The notes beneath the pieces were generated by a model. It was given only the letters and a program-made list of their open reading frames with translations, ran no database searches and had not been told where the DNA came from. From an uncultured Desulfuromonas sp. (GTDB taxonomy: Bacteria > Desulfobacterota > Desulfuromonadia > Desulfuromonadales > Desulfuromonadaceae), in contig NZ_OY787469.1 in NCBI RefSeq assembly GCF_963678835.1, positions 372,001 through 436,000 of the forward strand: a DNA stretch of 64,000 nt, read 5' to 3'. This document shows positions 54,724-63,406 of the stretch, one piece after another. A program made the position numbers and the translations under genes. Every line of letters starts with the position of its first letter. The first letter of the stretch is position 1.

Positions 54724-56061
54724 TTATGAGGGTAGTAATGTGTTTTTGATCGTTTTTATTGTTGATCTTAAATAGCTGTCATCTTCAATATTTTTCTCAA
54801 TTTTTTTTATTGCATGTATTACTGTAGAATGATCTTTACCACCAAAATGATCACCAATTTCTGGATATGAGCATGAAGTTAGTTGTCTACATAAATACAT
54901 TGCGATTTGTCTTGGCACTACTAGATTTTTAACTCTTTTAGCTGATTTTATTTCTGAAATTTTTATATTGAAATGATTTGATACTTTTTTTTGTATGTCT
55001 TCTATTGTTAATTCTTTATTTGATTCAACAATTATATCTTTTAAAATATTTTTTGCCATTTCAATTGATATTGGTGTTGATGTTAAACTTGAATAGGCAC
55101 CAATTCGTACAAGATATCCTTCTAATTCTCTTATATTACTTATTACTGAACTTGATAAAAATAGTGCTACCTCTTGGGGTAAAATTATATTATTTTGTTC
55201 TGCTTTTGCCTCAAGTATTGCCTGTTTTGTTTCAATATCTGGGGGTTGTATATCTGCTATTAATCCCCATTCAAATCGTGATCTTAAACGTTCTTCCAAT
55301 CCAGGAATTTCTTTTGGAAATTTATCAGAAGTGACAACAATTTGTTTATGCGATTCGTATAGCGAATTGAACGTGTGAAAAAATTCTTCTTGTGTTCTTT
55401 CTTTCCCGGCAATGAATTGTACATCATCTATAAGTAGTACATCTATAGATCTGAACTTATTTCTAAATTCATCCATTTTTCCATATCTGATTGAATTAAT
55501 TAGTTCATTTGTGAATTTTTCAGAAGAATAATAACTTACTTTTATATTTTTATTGTTCTTTATGATCTCATTACCGATGGCATTGATAAGGTGTGTCTTT
55601 CCGAGACCGACTCCACCGTATATGAATAGTGGATTGTATATAGTCGCAGGATTATTTGCTACTGCCATAGCTGCGGCTGAAGCAAATTGATTTGATGATC
55701 CTGAAATGAATTTAGAAAAAGTGTATTCTGGATTTATATTTATATTACTATTTATTTTGTTATTTTTTATTTCGCTTTTTTGCTCATTTTCAGGTTCTTT
55801 AATTTTTGTTTTTTTTATTGTTTTGTCTGTTTTTAAATTTATATTTTCAATAGCGCTGTTTATTTTTTTTGCTTCAGATAAAATTAAATCACGATAATTT
55901 TTTTCAATCCAATCTTTGATAAATTTATTGGAAACTGAAATGTTTATTGTGTTTTCTTCGATACCGTCAAATTCTATAGGTTCGATCCAGGTCGAATAAT
56001 GTTGTTTATTTAATTTTTTCTGTAGTATTTTTTTTATGTCCTGCCAAAAAATTTCTGCCAT
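54724..56061 (-). CDS. dnaA: chromosomal replication initiator DnaA
   Basis: 445 aa. Domain I (about 1-75) begins IFWQDIKKILQKKL. Domain II (about 76-105) is a Lys/Asn/Ile-rich linker. The AAA+ domain III has Walker A GGVGLGKTHL, Walker B LLIDDVQF and the sensor RLRSRFEWG. The C-terminal box-binding domain IV has LVVPRQIAMYLCRQL and FGGKDHSTVIHA. Translation leftward. The gene is among the most AT-rich in the window. Confidence 0.98.
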   Translation of the reverse strand: MAEIFWQDIKKILQKKLNKQHYSTWIEPIEFDGIEENTINISVSNKFIKDWIEKNYRDLILSEAKKINSAIENINLKTDKTIKKTKIKEPENEQKSEIKNNKINSNININPEYTFSKFISGSSNQFASAAAMAVANNPATIYNPLFIYGGVGLGKTHLINAIGNEIIKNNKNIKVSYYSSEKFTNELINSIRYGKMDEFRNKFRSIDVLLIDDVQFIAGKERTQEEFFHTFNSLYESHKQIVVTSDKFPKEIPGLEERLRSRFEWGLIADIQPPDIETKQAILEAKAEQNNIILPQEVALFLSSSVISNIRELEGYLVRIGAYSSLTSTPISIEMAKNILKDIIVESNKELTIEDIQKKVSNHFNIKISEIKSAKRVKNLVVPRQIAMYLCRQLTSCSYPEIGDHFGGKDHSTVIHAIKKIEKNIEDDSYLRSTIKTIKNTLLPS

Positions 56062-56073
56062 CGTTCCTCGCTG

Positions 56074-56103
56074 TTTTCAACAGCTTATAAACAGTGTTGA
56101 AAA
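56074..56103. promoter_or_regulatory. inverted repeat before dnaA
   Basis: TTTTCAACA (56074-56082) and its exact complement TGTTGAAAA (56095-56103) lie 13 bp upstream of dnaA. The sequence is one step from DnaA-box variants, so it may take part in dnaA autoregulation or in oriC. The gap 56062-56300 otherwise holds the rpmH promoter. Confidence 0.35.
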
Positions 56104-56228
56104 GTGAATAAAACCTATATTATCAATAGTTTATGTTTAAATATTGTGTTTTTCTCTTTCTAAAAATATCCTACCGGAGAGGTTGTTGTATAGTTTTTTT
56201 TTAGTGATCAAAAGTTTAAACAAATAAG

Positions 56229-56258
56229 TTGACAAGGGTTCTTTTCTAGGCATATAAT
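56229..56258 (+). promoter_or_regulatory. sigma-70 promoter of the rpmH operon
   Basis: TTGACA (56229-56234), 18-bp spacer, TATAAT (56253-56258): both hexamers are exact consensus. Transcription starts about 35 nt before rpmH, as expected for a highly expressed ribosomal protein gene. Confidence 0.85.
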
Positions 56259-56300
56259 CCCCAGTTCTTGTTAATAATAAATTTTTGGAGGACTTACTAT

Positions 56301-56450
56301 ATGAAAAGAACATATCAACCCAGTCGTGTGAGCCGTAAGCGTACTCATGGTTTCCGTAAAAGGATGTCTACAAGTAATGGTCGCAATGTAATCAAACGCC
56401 GCCGTAATCGTGGCAGAAAAGCTTTGGCTGCGACAATATCATCCAAATAG
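56301..56450 (+). CDS. rpmH: 50S ribosomal protein L34
   Basis: 49-aa basic ribosomal protein, [18 protein letters not shown] at the N-terminus with the conserved RMSTSNGR and [13 protein letters not shown] 56301 follows GGAGG; an in-frame upstream start has no ribosome site and would add 11 unrelated residues. First gene of the rightward operon behind a consensus promoter. Confidence 0.98.
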   Translation: MKRTYQPSRVSRKRTHGFRKRMSTSNGRNVIKRRRNRGRKALAATISSK

Positions 56451-56459
56451 TTTTTTATT

Positions 56460-56771
56460 TTGTTTATAAAAAACAAGACGGATTATTCACGTTGCTATCA
56501 GTTGGGTGTTAAAAAGCATACCCGGTATTTCATCTTGTTTTTCATTGCTACAGACAGCCCTGCCAGATTTGGTTTTACAGTCAGTAAAAAAATTGGCGGG
56601 GCTGTTGTTCGAAATCGCATCAAACGCCTATTGAGAGAGTTTGTCAGAAATCATTATTCTGATGACCTTTTTTATGACGTTGTTATTGTAGCGAAGCGTC
56701 GAGCCGCATTATTTAATAAAAAAAAATATGCTGAACTCGCTGATGATCTTTTACCTCAGTTAATGCCATGA
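56460..56771 (+). CDS. rnpA: ribonuclease P protein component
   Basis: 103 aa, binds the RNase P RNA for tRNA 5' maturation. The family signature is [21 protein letters not shown], followed by [10 protein letters not shown]. The start is uncertain: TTG 56460, nine bases after the rpmH stop, gives a protein of normal size but no clear Shine-Dalgarno is visible, which suggests coupling to rpmH. Overlaps yidD by four bases (ATGA). Confidence 0.93.
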   Translation: MFIKNKTDYSRCYQLGVKKHTRYFILFFIATDSPARFGFTVSKKIGGAVVRNRIKRLLREFVRNHYSDDLFYDVVIVAKRRAALFNKKKYAELADDLLPQLMP

Positions 56772-56992
56772 ATACCAATCCTTTGGTAAATTTATCACTT
56801 TTCCTTATCAAGGTTTATCAGCGCACTATTTCCCCCCTTACACCGCCTTCTTGTCGATTTATTCCCACCTGTTCTGAATACGCAATTTTATCGATAAAAA
56901 AATATGGTTTTTTTGTCGGCGTATTTAAATCTATCTTAAGGATTTTGAGATGTAATCCACTTTTTAAAGGTGGGTATGATCCTGTTAAATAG
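56768..56992 (+). CDS. yidD: membrane protein insertion efficiency factor YidD
   Basis: 74 aa, family DUF37. It has the signature [23 protein letters not shown] with its cysteines (read as [15 protein letters not shown]), then a second [12 protein letters not shown]. An N-terminal amphipathic or membrane helix is present. Helps YidC-dependent insertion. Overlaps rnpA by four bases and precedes yidC by eight. Confidence 0.96.
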   Translation: MNTNPLVNLSLFLIKVYQRTISPLTPPSCRFIPTCSEYAILSIKKYGFFVGVFKSILRILRCNPLFKGGYDPVK

Positions 56993-57000
56993 AGGCTTTT

Positions 57001-58584
57001 ATGGAAAACAAAAATACACTGGTCGCTTTGATTTTAATGCTCATTGTCTGGACGGGTTTCACGTTCTTATTTCCCCACTCTGAAAATCAATCTCCAGATT
57101 CAGAGGTTGCTGTTAAGGTTGAAGATCAATCTTTGCTGGCAAATTCAGTTGTTGATGCACAGACAGTTGTTAATGTTGAAGATAATACTTCAACGGTAAA
57201 CACATCAGATCGTTTTATAACATTCGAAAATGATGTTTTTGAAGCAACTATCTCAGTTTCATCATCTTCTTTAGTCGATTTGAAACTCAAAGATTATAAG
57301 AGGGATATTGATAATGATTCTGATTTAGTATCGTTGCTTGATAAGAACGATAATATTAAATCGCTTGTTTTTTATGGTAATAACGATTTTAGTCAATTAT
57401 CTAATGCTGTTTTTGAATCTAATATTTCTGACGATCATGTAATAATTTCTCAAAATAGTTTAAAAGTTGATTTTTATTCTACTGTTGATAATTATAAAAT
57501 AAATAAAAGATATATCTTTTATAAAAATAAATATGATTTCGATATTATTTATTCTTTAAAAAATACATCTACAGAGTCAACTAGTGGAAATATTGTTTTA
57601 TCTTTATCTAATTTTTGGTCCGAAGATATAAAAGGTAATCGGCTGGAATTTGTTGGACCTGTTTATTTTTCTGATGATGAATTGACTACAATTGATGTTG
57701 AAGATATTGACAATGAGATTTATTCAAATATTGATTGGTCTGGTTTTGAAAATAAGTATTTTTTCTCGGCCGTAATAGGGAATGATAAATTTTCAAACTT
57801 ATTAGTAAAACATCAAAATAATTATGTTCAAACTAATCTGATTTCTTCCGATTTAAATATTTCGAATGGTCAGCAGATAGATTTTAATACTAAAGTTTTT
57901 TATGGTCCTAAAGACGTTCAAATTCTCAAAGGGGTTGATGATAATTTAGTACGTGTTGTTGATTATGGTTTTTTTAAAATATTAGCTAAGCCTTTGCACA
58001 CGGTTCTCAATTTCTTTTATGGGTATATTGGCAATTATGGTTTTTCAATTATTTTACTGACTGTCATTATAAAAATGCTTTTCTGGCCGTTAACTCAAAA
58101 GAGTTATGTATCAATGAAGGCGATGCAGAAAATCCAGCCAGAAATGAAAAAACTCAGAGAAAAATATGGTAATGACCGCGAGTCTCTTAATCGTAAAATG
58201 ATGGAGTTATATCGCGAACATCGTGTTAATCCTCTGGGAGGTTGTCTGCCGATGTTGGTGCAGATTCCTGTCTTTTTTGCGCTCTATAAGGTTCTTCTTG
58301 GAACGATTGAGTTGCGTCATGCACCCTTTATTTTCTGGATCACTGATTTATCTGTAAAGGACCCTTATTACATAACGCCATTGGTTATGGGTTTAACGAT
58401 GTTTATTCAACAAAAATTGACTCCAAATACAATGGATCCTATGCAGGCTAAAATGATGTTGGCCATGCCTGTTGTTTTTACATTTCTGTTTCTGAATTTT
58501 CCAGCTGGGCTTGTTGTCTATTGGTTGGTGAATAATCTTTTGACTATTTTCCAGCAATATTTAATTTATAAAAAGCCTGCTTGA
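57001..58584 (+). CDS. yidC: membrane protein insertase YidC
   Basis: 527 aa. N-terminal membrane helix (about 6-24), a large periplasmic domain (about 60-320) unusually rich in Asp, Asn and Ser, and the conserved five-helix insertase core (about 330-525: YGFSIILLTVIIKMLFWPLT, MQKIQPEMKKLREKYG with the preceding KSYVSMKA, NPLGGCLPMLVQIPVFFALY). The first residues of the core include the cytoplasmic coiled loop. Strongly AT-rich. A jag/khpB gene, which often follows, is absent; mnmE comes next. Confidence 0.96.
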   Translation: MENKNTLVALILMLIVWTGFTFLFPHSENQSPDSEVAVKVEDQSLLANSVVDAQTVVNVEDNTSTVNTSDRFITFENDVFEATISVSSSSLVDLKLKDYKRDIDNDSDLVSLLDKNDNIKSLVFYGNNDFSQLSNAVFESNISDDHVIISQNSLKVDFYSTVDNYKINKRYIFYKNKYDFDIIYSLKNTSTESTSGNIVLSLSNFWSEDIKGNRLEFVGPVYFSDDELTTIDVEDIDNEIYSNIDWSGFENKYFFSAVIGNDKFSNLLVKHQNNYVQTNLISSDLNISNGQQIDFNTKVFYGPKDVQILKGVDDNLVRVVDYGFFKILAKPLHTVLNFFYGYIGNYGFSIILLTVIIKMLFWPLTQKSYVSMKAMQKIQPEMKKLREKYGNDRESLNRKMMELYREHRVNPLGGCLPMLVQIPVFFALYKVLLGTIELRHAPFIFWITDLSVKDPYYITPLVMGLTMFIQQKLTPNTMDPMQAKMMLAMPVVFTFLFLNFPAGLVVYWLVNNLLTIFQQYLIYKKPA

Positions 58585-58605
58585 TTTTTACTTTCAATAA
58601 TTTAT

Positions 58606-58642
58606 CTAAAAGACCGATTTGTTTTTCAAATCGGTCTTTTAG
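58606..58642 (+). terminator. stem-loop between yidC and mnmE
   Basis: Perfect 16-bp stem (58606-58621 with 58627-58642) and a 5-nt T loop. The T-run lies in the 3' arm (TCTTTTAG) and it ends just before the mnmE ribosome site, so it may act as terminator, attenuator or translation control. Confidence 0.65.
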
Positions 58643-58654
58643 TTGGGGAATGGT

Positions 58655-60028
58655 ATGTTCTCAGATGATGATACAATTATTGCTCCACTAACAGCACCTG
58701 GTCATGGAGCTGTTACTATTTTACGACTTTCTGGTTCTAATTCTTTAGATATTGTTTTACCTCATTTTTTCACTAAATCTCTAAACAGGTTTAAGTCGTT
58801 ATCTTCACATTTTTTTTATTATGGTTTTATCTGTGATAAGGGTGTCTCTCTTGATGAGGTTATGGTTGTCTATATGGCAGCACCTAAATCTTATACGTGT
58901 GAAGATGTTGTAGAAATACATTGTCATGCCAGCGTTGCAGTTGTTCGAGCTATTATTGATGTTTTCGTCAAATCTGGAGTACGGATAGCTGAGCCTGGTG
59001 AATTTACTTATCGCGCTTTTAAAAATGGTCGTATTGATCTTTCACATGCTGAAGCAATCGCAGATTTGATTGCAGCTAAGTCAAGCATGGCCAGCCAGTT
59101 AGCATTACGACAGATGAAGGGCGCTCTGTCGGATCGTGTTTATGGGTTTAAGGATAAAATACTGTCGATGTTGGCTTTAATTGAAGCTTATATTGATTTT
59201 CCTGAGGAAGATATTGAAACGCAACATGCTTTATCTATCCAAGGTGACTGCGAATTTCTTTTATTGAAAATCGAAGAAACTCTTTCCGGCTATGATGAGG
59301 GTAAAATACTTCGTGATGGTTTTTCTCTGTTGATTCTTGGCAAACCTAATGTAGGTAAAAGTTCCCTGTTAAATTTGCTTGTGGGTGAGGATAGGGCAAT
59401 TGTTACCAATATTCCTGGCACGACACGAGATATTATCCAAGAGACCATCACTCTTCACGGTTATCCGATCACAGTTATTGATACTGCTGGTATTCGTGAG
59501 TCTGATGATCCTATTGAGCAAGATGGGGTATTGAGAGCAAAAAAACAGATACAGTCTGCTGATGTAGTTTTATATATGATCGATGGTTCACAACCGTTTG
59601 ACGGCTCTATTTTTCAAGATATTGAGCTTTTGCCGTCTGATCGTTTTATTTTTGTTATCAATAAGTGCGACAAACCTGATTTTGATTTTCCGAAGGAACA
59701 CCTTTCTAGTTTTTTAAATTTCTCAATATCTGTAAAAGAAAACATTGATGTTGATCGATTGATCAATGGTATTCTTGATAAACTCAATCTTAAAAGCCAG
59801 CACTATGATGAATCTGTCATATTATCTGATAGACGTCACAAAGAAGTTCTTATTCGTTGTTATAGTTACCTTAAGGATTTTAAGGCAGCTTTTGAATCAG
59901 GCCAGTCGGATGAGTTTTTAGCTTTGCATTTACGTGAAGCCTTGCAGGCCTTGGGTGAAATAACGGGTGAAACAACGCCTGATGATATCTTAAACGATAT
60001 TTTTGGCCGTTTCTGTATTGGTAAATAA
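58655..60028 (+). CDS. mnmE: tRNA modification GTPase MnmE
   Basis: With MnmG installs carboxymethylaminomethyl groups on wobble uridine 34. 457 aa. The N-terminal tetrahydrofolate-binding domain has IIAPLTAPGHGAVTILRLSG and PGEFTYRAFKNGRIDL. An all-helical domain carries an inserted G domain (GKPNVGKSSLLN, the TTRD switch, DTAGIRES, NKCD), and the C-terminal CIGK includes the conserved Cys. ATG 58655 has GGGG about seven bases upstream; a TTG 12 bases earlier is less likely. Confidence 0.97.
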   Translation: MFSDDDTIIAPLTAPGHGAVTILRLSGSNSLDIVLPHFFTKSLNRFKSLSSHFFYYGFICDKGVSLDEVMVVYMAAPKSYTCEDVVEIHCHASVAVVRAIIDVFVKSGVRIAEPGEFTYRAFKNGRIDLSHAEAIADLIAAKSSMASQLALRQMKGALSDRVYGFKDKILSMLALIEAYIDFPEEDIETQHALSIQGDCEFLLLKIEETLSGYDEGKILRDGFSLLILGKPNVGKSSLLNLLVGEDRAIVTNIPGTTRDIIQETITLHGYPITVIDTAGIRESDDPIEQDGVLRAKKQIQSADVVLYMIDGSQPFDGSIFQDIELLPSDRFIFVINKCDKPDFDFPKEHLSSFLNFSISVKENIDVDRLINGILDKLNLKSQHYDESVILSDRRHKEVLIRCYSYLKDFKAAFESGQSDEFLALHLREALQALGEITGETTPDDILNDIFGRFCIGK

Positions 60029-60030
60029 AA

Positions 60031-60046
60031 TGTTTCACGTGAAACA
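60031..60046. promoter_or_regulatory. parS: parS centromere site
   Basis: TGTTTCACGTGAAACA is an exact 16-bp palindrome matching the bacterial parS consensus. It occupies the gap between mnmE and mnmG, about 3.4 kb from the parB start. ParB encoded in this window should load here to start chromosome segregation. Confidence 0.95.
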
Positions 60047-60058
60047 GTGGTGAATAAA

Positions 60059-61927
60059 ATGATTGTCAACGATAAAAAATATGAAGTGGTTGTTGTCGGT
60101 GCAGGGCACGCTGGTTGTGAGGCGGCACTGGCTGCTGCACGAATGGGCCATGAAACGCTTTTGTTGAATATGAATCTGGATGCTGTTGCTCAAATGTCAT
60201 GCAATCCGGCAATTGGCGGCTTAGCCAAGGGCCATCTTGTTAGGGAGGTTGACGCCCTGGGCGGTGAAATGGCAAAGAATATCGATAAAACCGGCATTCA
60301 GTTTCGGGTTTTAAATACAAAGAAAGGTCCAGCTGTTCAAGCATCTCGAGCTCAAGCCGACAGATTTTTGTATTCTCAATCGATGAAATTAGTTGTTGAA
60401 AATCAAAATATGCTCGATTTGAAGCAAGGTACCGTGAGCCGTCTCGTTGTTGAAAATAATCAAATTGTTGCGGTTGAGATCAAAGAAGGGTGGCGTTTTG
60501 ATTGCCAGTGTGTTGTTTTGACCACTGGAACCTTTATGCGAGGTTTGATTCATGTCGGACTCAATCATTATCCCGGCGGTCGTTCAGGGGAACCCCCATC
60601 GTTAGGTTTGTCCGATCAATTAAAAGAATTGGGTTTTGATGTTGGTCGATTGAAAACAGGTACGCCTCCTAGACTCTATCGAGGCAGTATTGATTTCTCT
60701 AAAACTGAAGAGCAACCTGGAGATGACACGTTCAGGCCTTTTTCTTATGTGAGTGAACACGTAAATCAGCAACAAGTGTCGTGTTACATTACGGCGACCA
60801 ACGAAAAAACCCATGATATTATCCGATCAGGATTGGACCGTTCTCCATTGTATAGCGGAGTTATTGAGGGAGTGGGGCCCCGCTATTGTCCTTCGATTGA
60901 GGATAAAGTTGTTCGTTTTCCAGAAAAAACTACCCATCAAATTTTTCTTGAACCAGAGGGTTTAAATTCTTCAGAGATCTATCCTAATGGACTGCCCACA
61001 TCGTTGCCCGCAGATGTACAGTTGAAATTTTTAAGAACGATTCCTGGTCTTGAAAATGTTGAAATAATGCGCGTCGGTTATGCAATCGAGTATGACTATG
61101 TAGATCCTATTCAACTCAAACCCAGCTTAGAAACAAAGTTGATCGCGGGGCTCTTTCATGCCGGACAGGTTAATGGTACTTCAGGCTATGAGGAGGCGGC
61201 TGCCCAAGGGTTAATGGCTGGTATCAATGCAGTCAGAAAAATTGAAGATAAATCACCTGTCGTTTTGCGGCGTGACCAGGCTTATATTGGGGTTCTTATT
61301 GATGATCTTATTAATCTTGGATCTAAAGAACCGTATCGTATGTTTACATCACGCGCTGAATACCGATTGTTGCTGCGTGAAGATAATGCCGACGAACGCT
61401 TAACTGAATTGGGTTATCAGGTTGGTCTGGTTGATGAACAAAGGTGGGAACAATATTCTATAAAAAAACAACACATTGATGAGGCATTAAAGCTTCTTGT
61501 TGATGAGCGGATTACAGCTAAAGATAAGGATAAAATAGCTGCTCTGAAGGTTGAAAAAATAAGTAATGGGCAGTCAGCGAAAGACCTTTTAAAGCGTCCA
61601 GATATAACGATTGCGCAACTAAAAAGTGTCGTTAAGGGACTGGATGCCTATTCAGATGAAGTTTTGCTGCAGGTTGAAATTGCAATAAAATATGATGGAT
61701 ATATTAAACGTCAAAATGACCAGGTTGAAAAATTTAAAAAAAATGAGTTGGTGAAAATCCCTGAGACATTTGATTACACAAAGGTTCATAGTCTGTCAGC
61801 GGAAGTGATCGAAAAATTGTGTAAAATCCGCCCTGAAAACCTTGGGCAGGCTTCTCGTATTCCTGGCGTTACTCCCGCAGCGATAACAATCCTCTCTGTT
61901 TTGCTTCGAGGCAAAAATGACCATTGA
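60059..61927 (+). CDS. mnmG: tRNA uridine-5-carboxymethylaminomethyl modification enzyme MnmG
   Basis: FAD-dependent partner of MnmE, 622 aa. FAD motif VVVGAGHAGCEAALAAARMG, then MSCNPAIGGLAKGHLVREVD, a Cys in MSCNPAIGG, GTFMRGLIHVG, GRLKTGTPPR and the C-terminal helical domain. ATG 60059 is taken; GTG codons at 60047 and 60050 directly after parS are alternatives, and the ribosome site is weak. Its end overlaps rsmG by 11 bases. Confidence 0.97.
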   Translation: MIVNDKKYEVVVVGAGHAGCEAALAAARMGHETLLLNMNLDAVAQMSCNPAIGGLAKGHLVREVDALGGEMAKNIDKTGIQFRVLNTKKGPAVQASRAQADRFLYSQSMKLVVENQNMLDLKQGTVSRLVVENNQIVAVEIKEGWRFDCQCVVLTTGTFMRGLIHVGLNHYPGGRSGEPPSLGLSDQLKELGFDVGRLKTGTPPRLYRGSIDFSKTEEQPGDDTFRPFSYVSEHVNQQQVSCYITATNEKTHDIIRSGLDRSPLYSGVIEGVGPRYCPSIEDKVVRFPEKTTHQIFLEPEGLNSSEIYPNGLPTSLPADVQLKFLRTIPGLENVEIMRVGYAIEYDYVDPIQLKPSLETKLIAGLFHAGQVNGTSGYEEAAAQGLMAGINAVRKIEDKSPVVLRRDQAYIGVLIDDLINLGSKEPYRMFTSRAEYRLLLREDNADERLTELGYQVGLVDEQRWEQYSIKKQHIDEALKLLVDERITAKDKDKIAALKVEKISNGQSAKDLLKRPDITIAQLKSVVKGLDAYSDEVLLQVEIAIKYDGYIKRQNDQVEKFKKNELVKIPETFDYTKVHSLSAEVIEKLCKIRPENLGQASRIPGVTPAAITILSVLLRGKNDH

Positions 61928-62576
61928 AGAGGTCAATAGCTGCTTACCCACTATGCTGAGGCTATCATCTGAACACTATGCGCTGATAGACCGCTATCTT
62001 GATGAACTGTTAATTTGGAATCGTAAAATAAATTTGACAGCAATTCGTCAAAAAAAAATATGTTGGCAAAAACATATTATTGATTCCCTACTGCTGGGTG
62101 AGTTTATTGATTCCGATTCCCATCTGCTTGACATCGGTTCTGGGGCAGGGTTGCCGTCAATTCCACTGAAAATATATTATCCACAATTGACGGTAACTTC
62201 TGTTGATACCGTCAGTAAAAAAATTCAATTTCAAAAACATTGTGTCAGGAAATTACACCTGACTGACTATCAGGCACTTTCAACACGAATTGAAAATCTT
62301 AACAATCAATCTAAACAACGCTACCCGTATATCACCTCACGGGCGTTTAGTTCCCTTTCACAGTTCTGTCAACTCAGCCATGATTATTTAGCGCAGAATG
62401 GTGTTTTGGTTGCAATGAAGGGTGCTGATTACAAGAGAGAAATTGAAGAAGCAACAGATATCTTGTCAAAGTTGAACATCGAAATAGTGACAATCCATGA
62501 GCGAATTCTTCAGCCCCTGGATGAAAAAAGGGCATTTATTGTCCTGAGTAAGAGTAATCAGTTGACCGAATGCTAA
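61917..62576 (+). CDS. rsmG: 16S rRNA (guanine527-N7)-methyltransferase
   Basis: 219 aa SAM-dependent methyltransferase of the 530 loop of 16S rRNA. Motif I is LLDIGSGAGLPSIPLKI, the upstream segment LIWNRKINLTAIR is characteristic, and ITSRAF follows. Contains an internal DnaA-box sequence by chance or design (62177-62185). The start overlaps mnmG. A 62-base gap with its own TAGGAG site separates it from parA. Confidence 0.95.
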   Translation: MTIEEVNSCLPTMLRLSSEHYALIDRYLDELLIWNRKINLTAIRQKKICWQKHIIDSLLLGEFIDSDSHLLDIGSGAGLPSIPLKIYYPQLTVTSVDTVSKKIQFQKHCVRKLHLTDYQALSTRIENLNNQSKQRYPYITSRAFSSLSQFCQLSHDYLAQNGVLVAMKGADYKREIEEATDILSKLNIEIVTIHERILQPLDEKRAFIVLSKSNQLTEC

Positions 62577-62638
62577 TTGCAGTTTAAGCACAGTCATGAG
62601 TGTGATATTATGCACTCTTCTCGGATATAGGAGTTAAT

Positions 62639-63406
62639 ATGGCCGAAATCATTGCCATTGCGAATCAGAAAGGTGGCGTTGGTAAAACGACAACCGCTGT
62701 TAATCTTTCTGCCTCATTGGCTGTTGCTGAGAAAAAAACCCTGCTTGTCGATATGGACCCTCAGGGCAATGCTTGTAGTGGTGTTGGCGTTGTCACTGAA
62801 GACCTTGATGTCACTGTCTACGATACCTTGCATGACCCGTTGCTTGTTAAAGAAGGAATTGTTAAAACCGAATTGGGTTTTCTTAATATTTTACCTTCGA
62901 CAACGGATCTGATTGGTGCCGAACTCGAATTGGTTGCAGCAGATCGTCGTGAATATCGTCTGCGTAGCGTGATCAATCACGTGTCTGAGGACTATGATTA
63001 TATTATTATCGATTGTCCTCCATCATTGGGATTGCTGACCATTAATTCATTGACTGCCGCCGGTTCGGTTATCGTTCCTCTCCAGTGTGAGTATTATGCC
63101 ATGGAAGGATTGAGTCAGTTGATGAAAACCATAGGTCTCGTCCAGCAAGGTCTGAATACCGGATTATCCTTGCGTGGCATCGTCTTGACCATGTTTGATC
63201 GGCGCAACAATCTGTCCCACCAAGTGAGCGAGGAGGTGCGGGAGCATTTCCAGGAAAAAGTGTTTAAATCGGTGATCCCGCGAAATGTCCGGTTATCCGA
63301 AGCGCCAAGTCATGGTGCACCAGTGCTCCTTTATGATGTCTCATCACGTGGTGCTACCGCCTATCTGGACTTGGCCCAGGAAGTGATTAATACAAGGAAA
63401 ACATGA
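62639..63406 (+). CDS. parA: chromosome partitioning ATPase ParA
   Basis: 255 aa Soj/ParA family ATPase that positions the origin with ParB. Deviant Walker A motif NQKGGVGKTTTAVNLS with the signature lysine, then LLVDMDPQGNACSG, YIIIDCPPSLG and LRGIVLTMFDRRNNLS. No N-terminal DNA-binding extension, as in chromosomal ParA. TAGGAG precedes the ATG. Overlaps parB by four bases. Confidence 0.97.
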   Translation: MAEIIAIANQKGGVGKTTTAVNLSASLAVAEKKTLLVDMDPQGNACSGVGVVTEDLDVTVYDTLHDPLLVKEGIVKTELGFLNILPSTTDLIGAELELVAADRREYRLRSVINHVSEDYDYIIIDCPPSLGLLTINSLTAAGSVIVPLQCEYYAMEGLSQLMKTIGLVQQGLNTGLSLRGIVLTMFDRRNNLSHQVSEEVREHFQEKVFKSVIPRNVRLSEAPSHGAPVLLYDVSSRGATAYLDLAQEVINTRKT

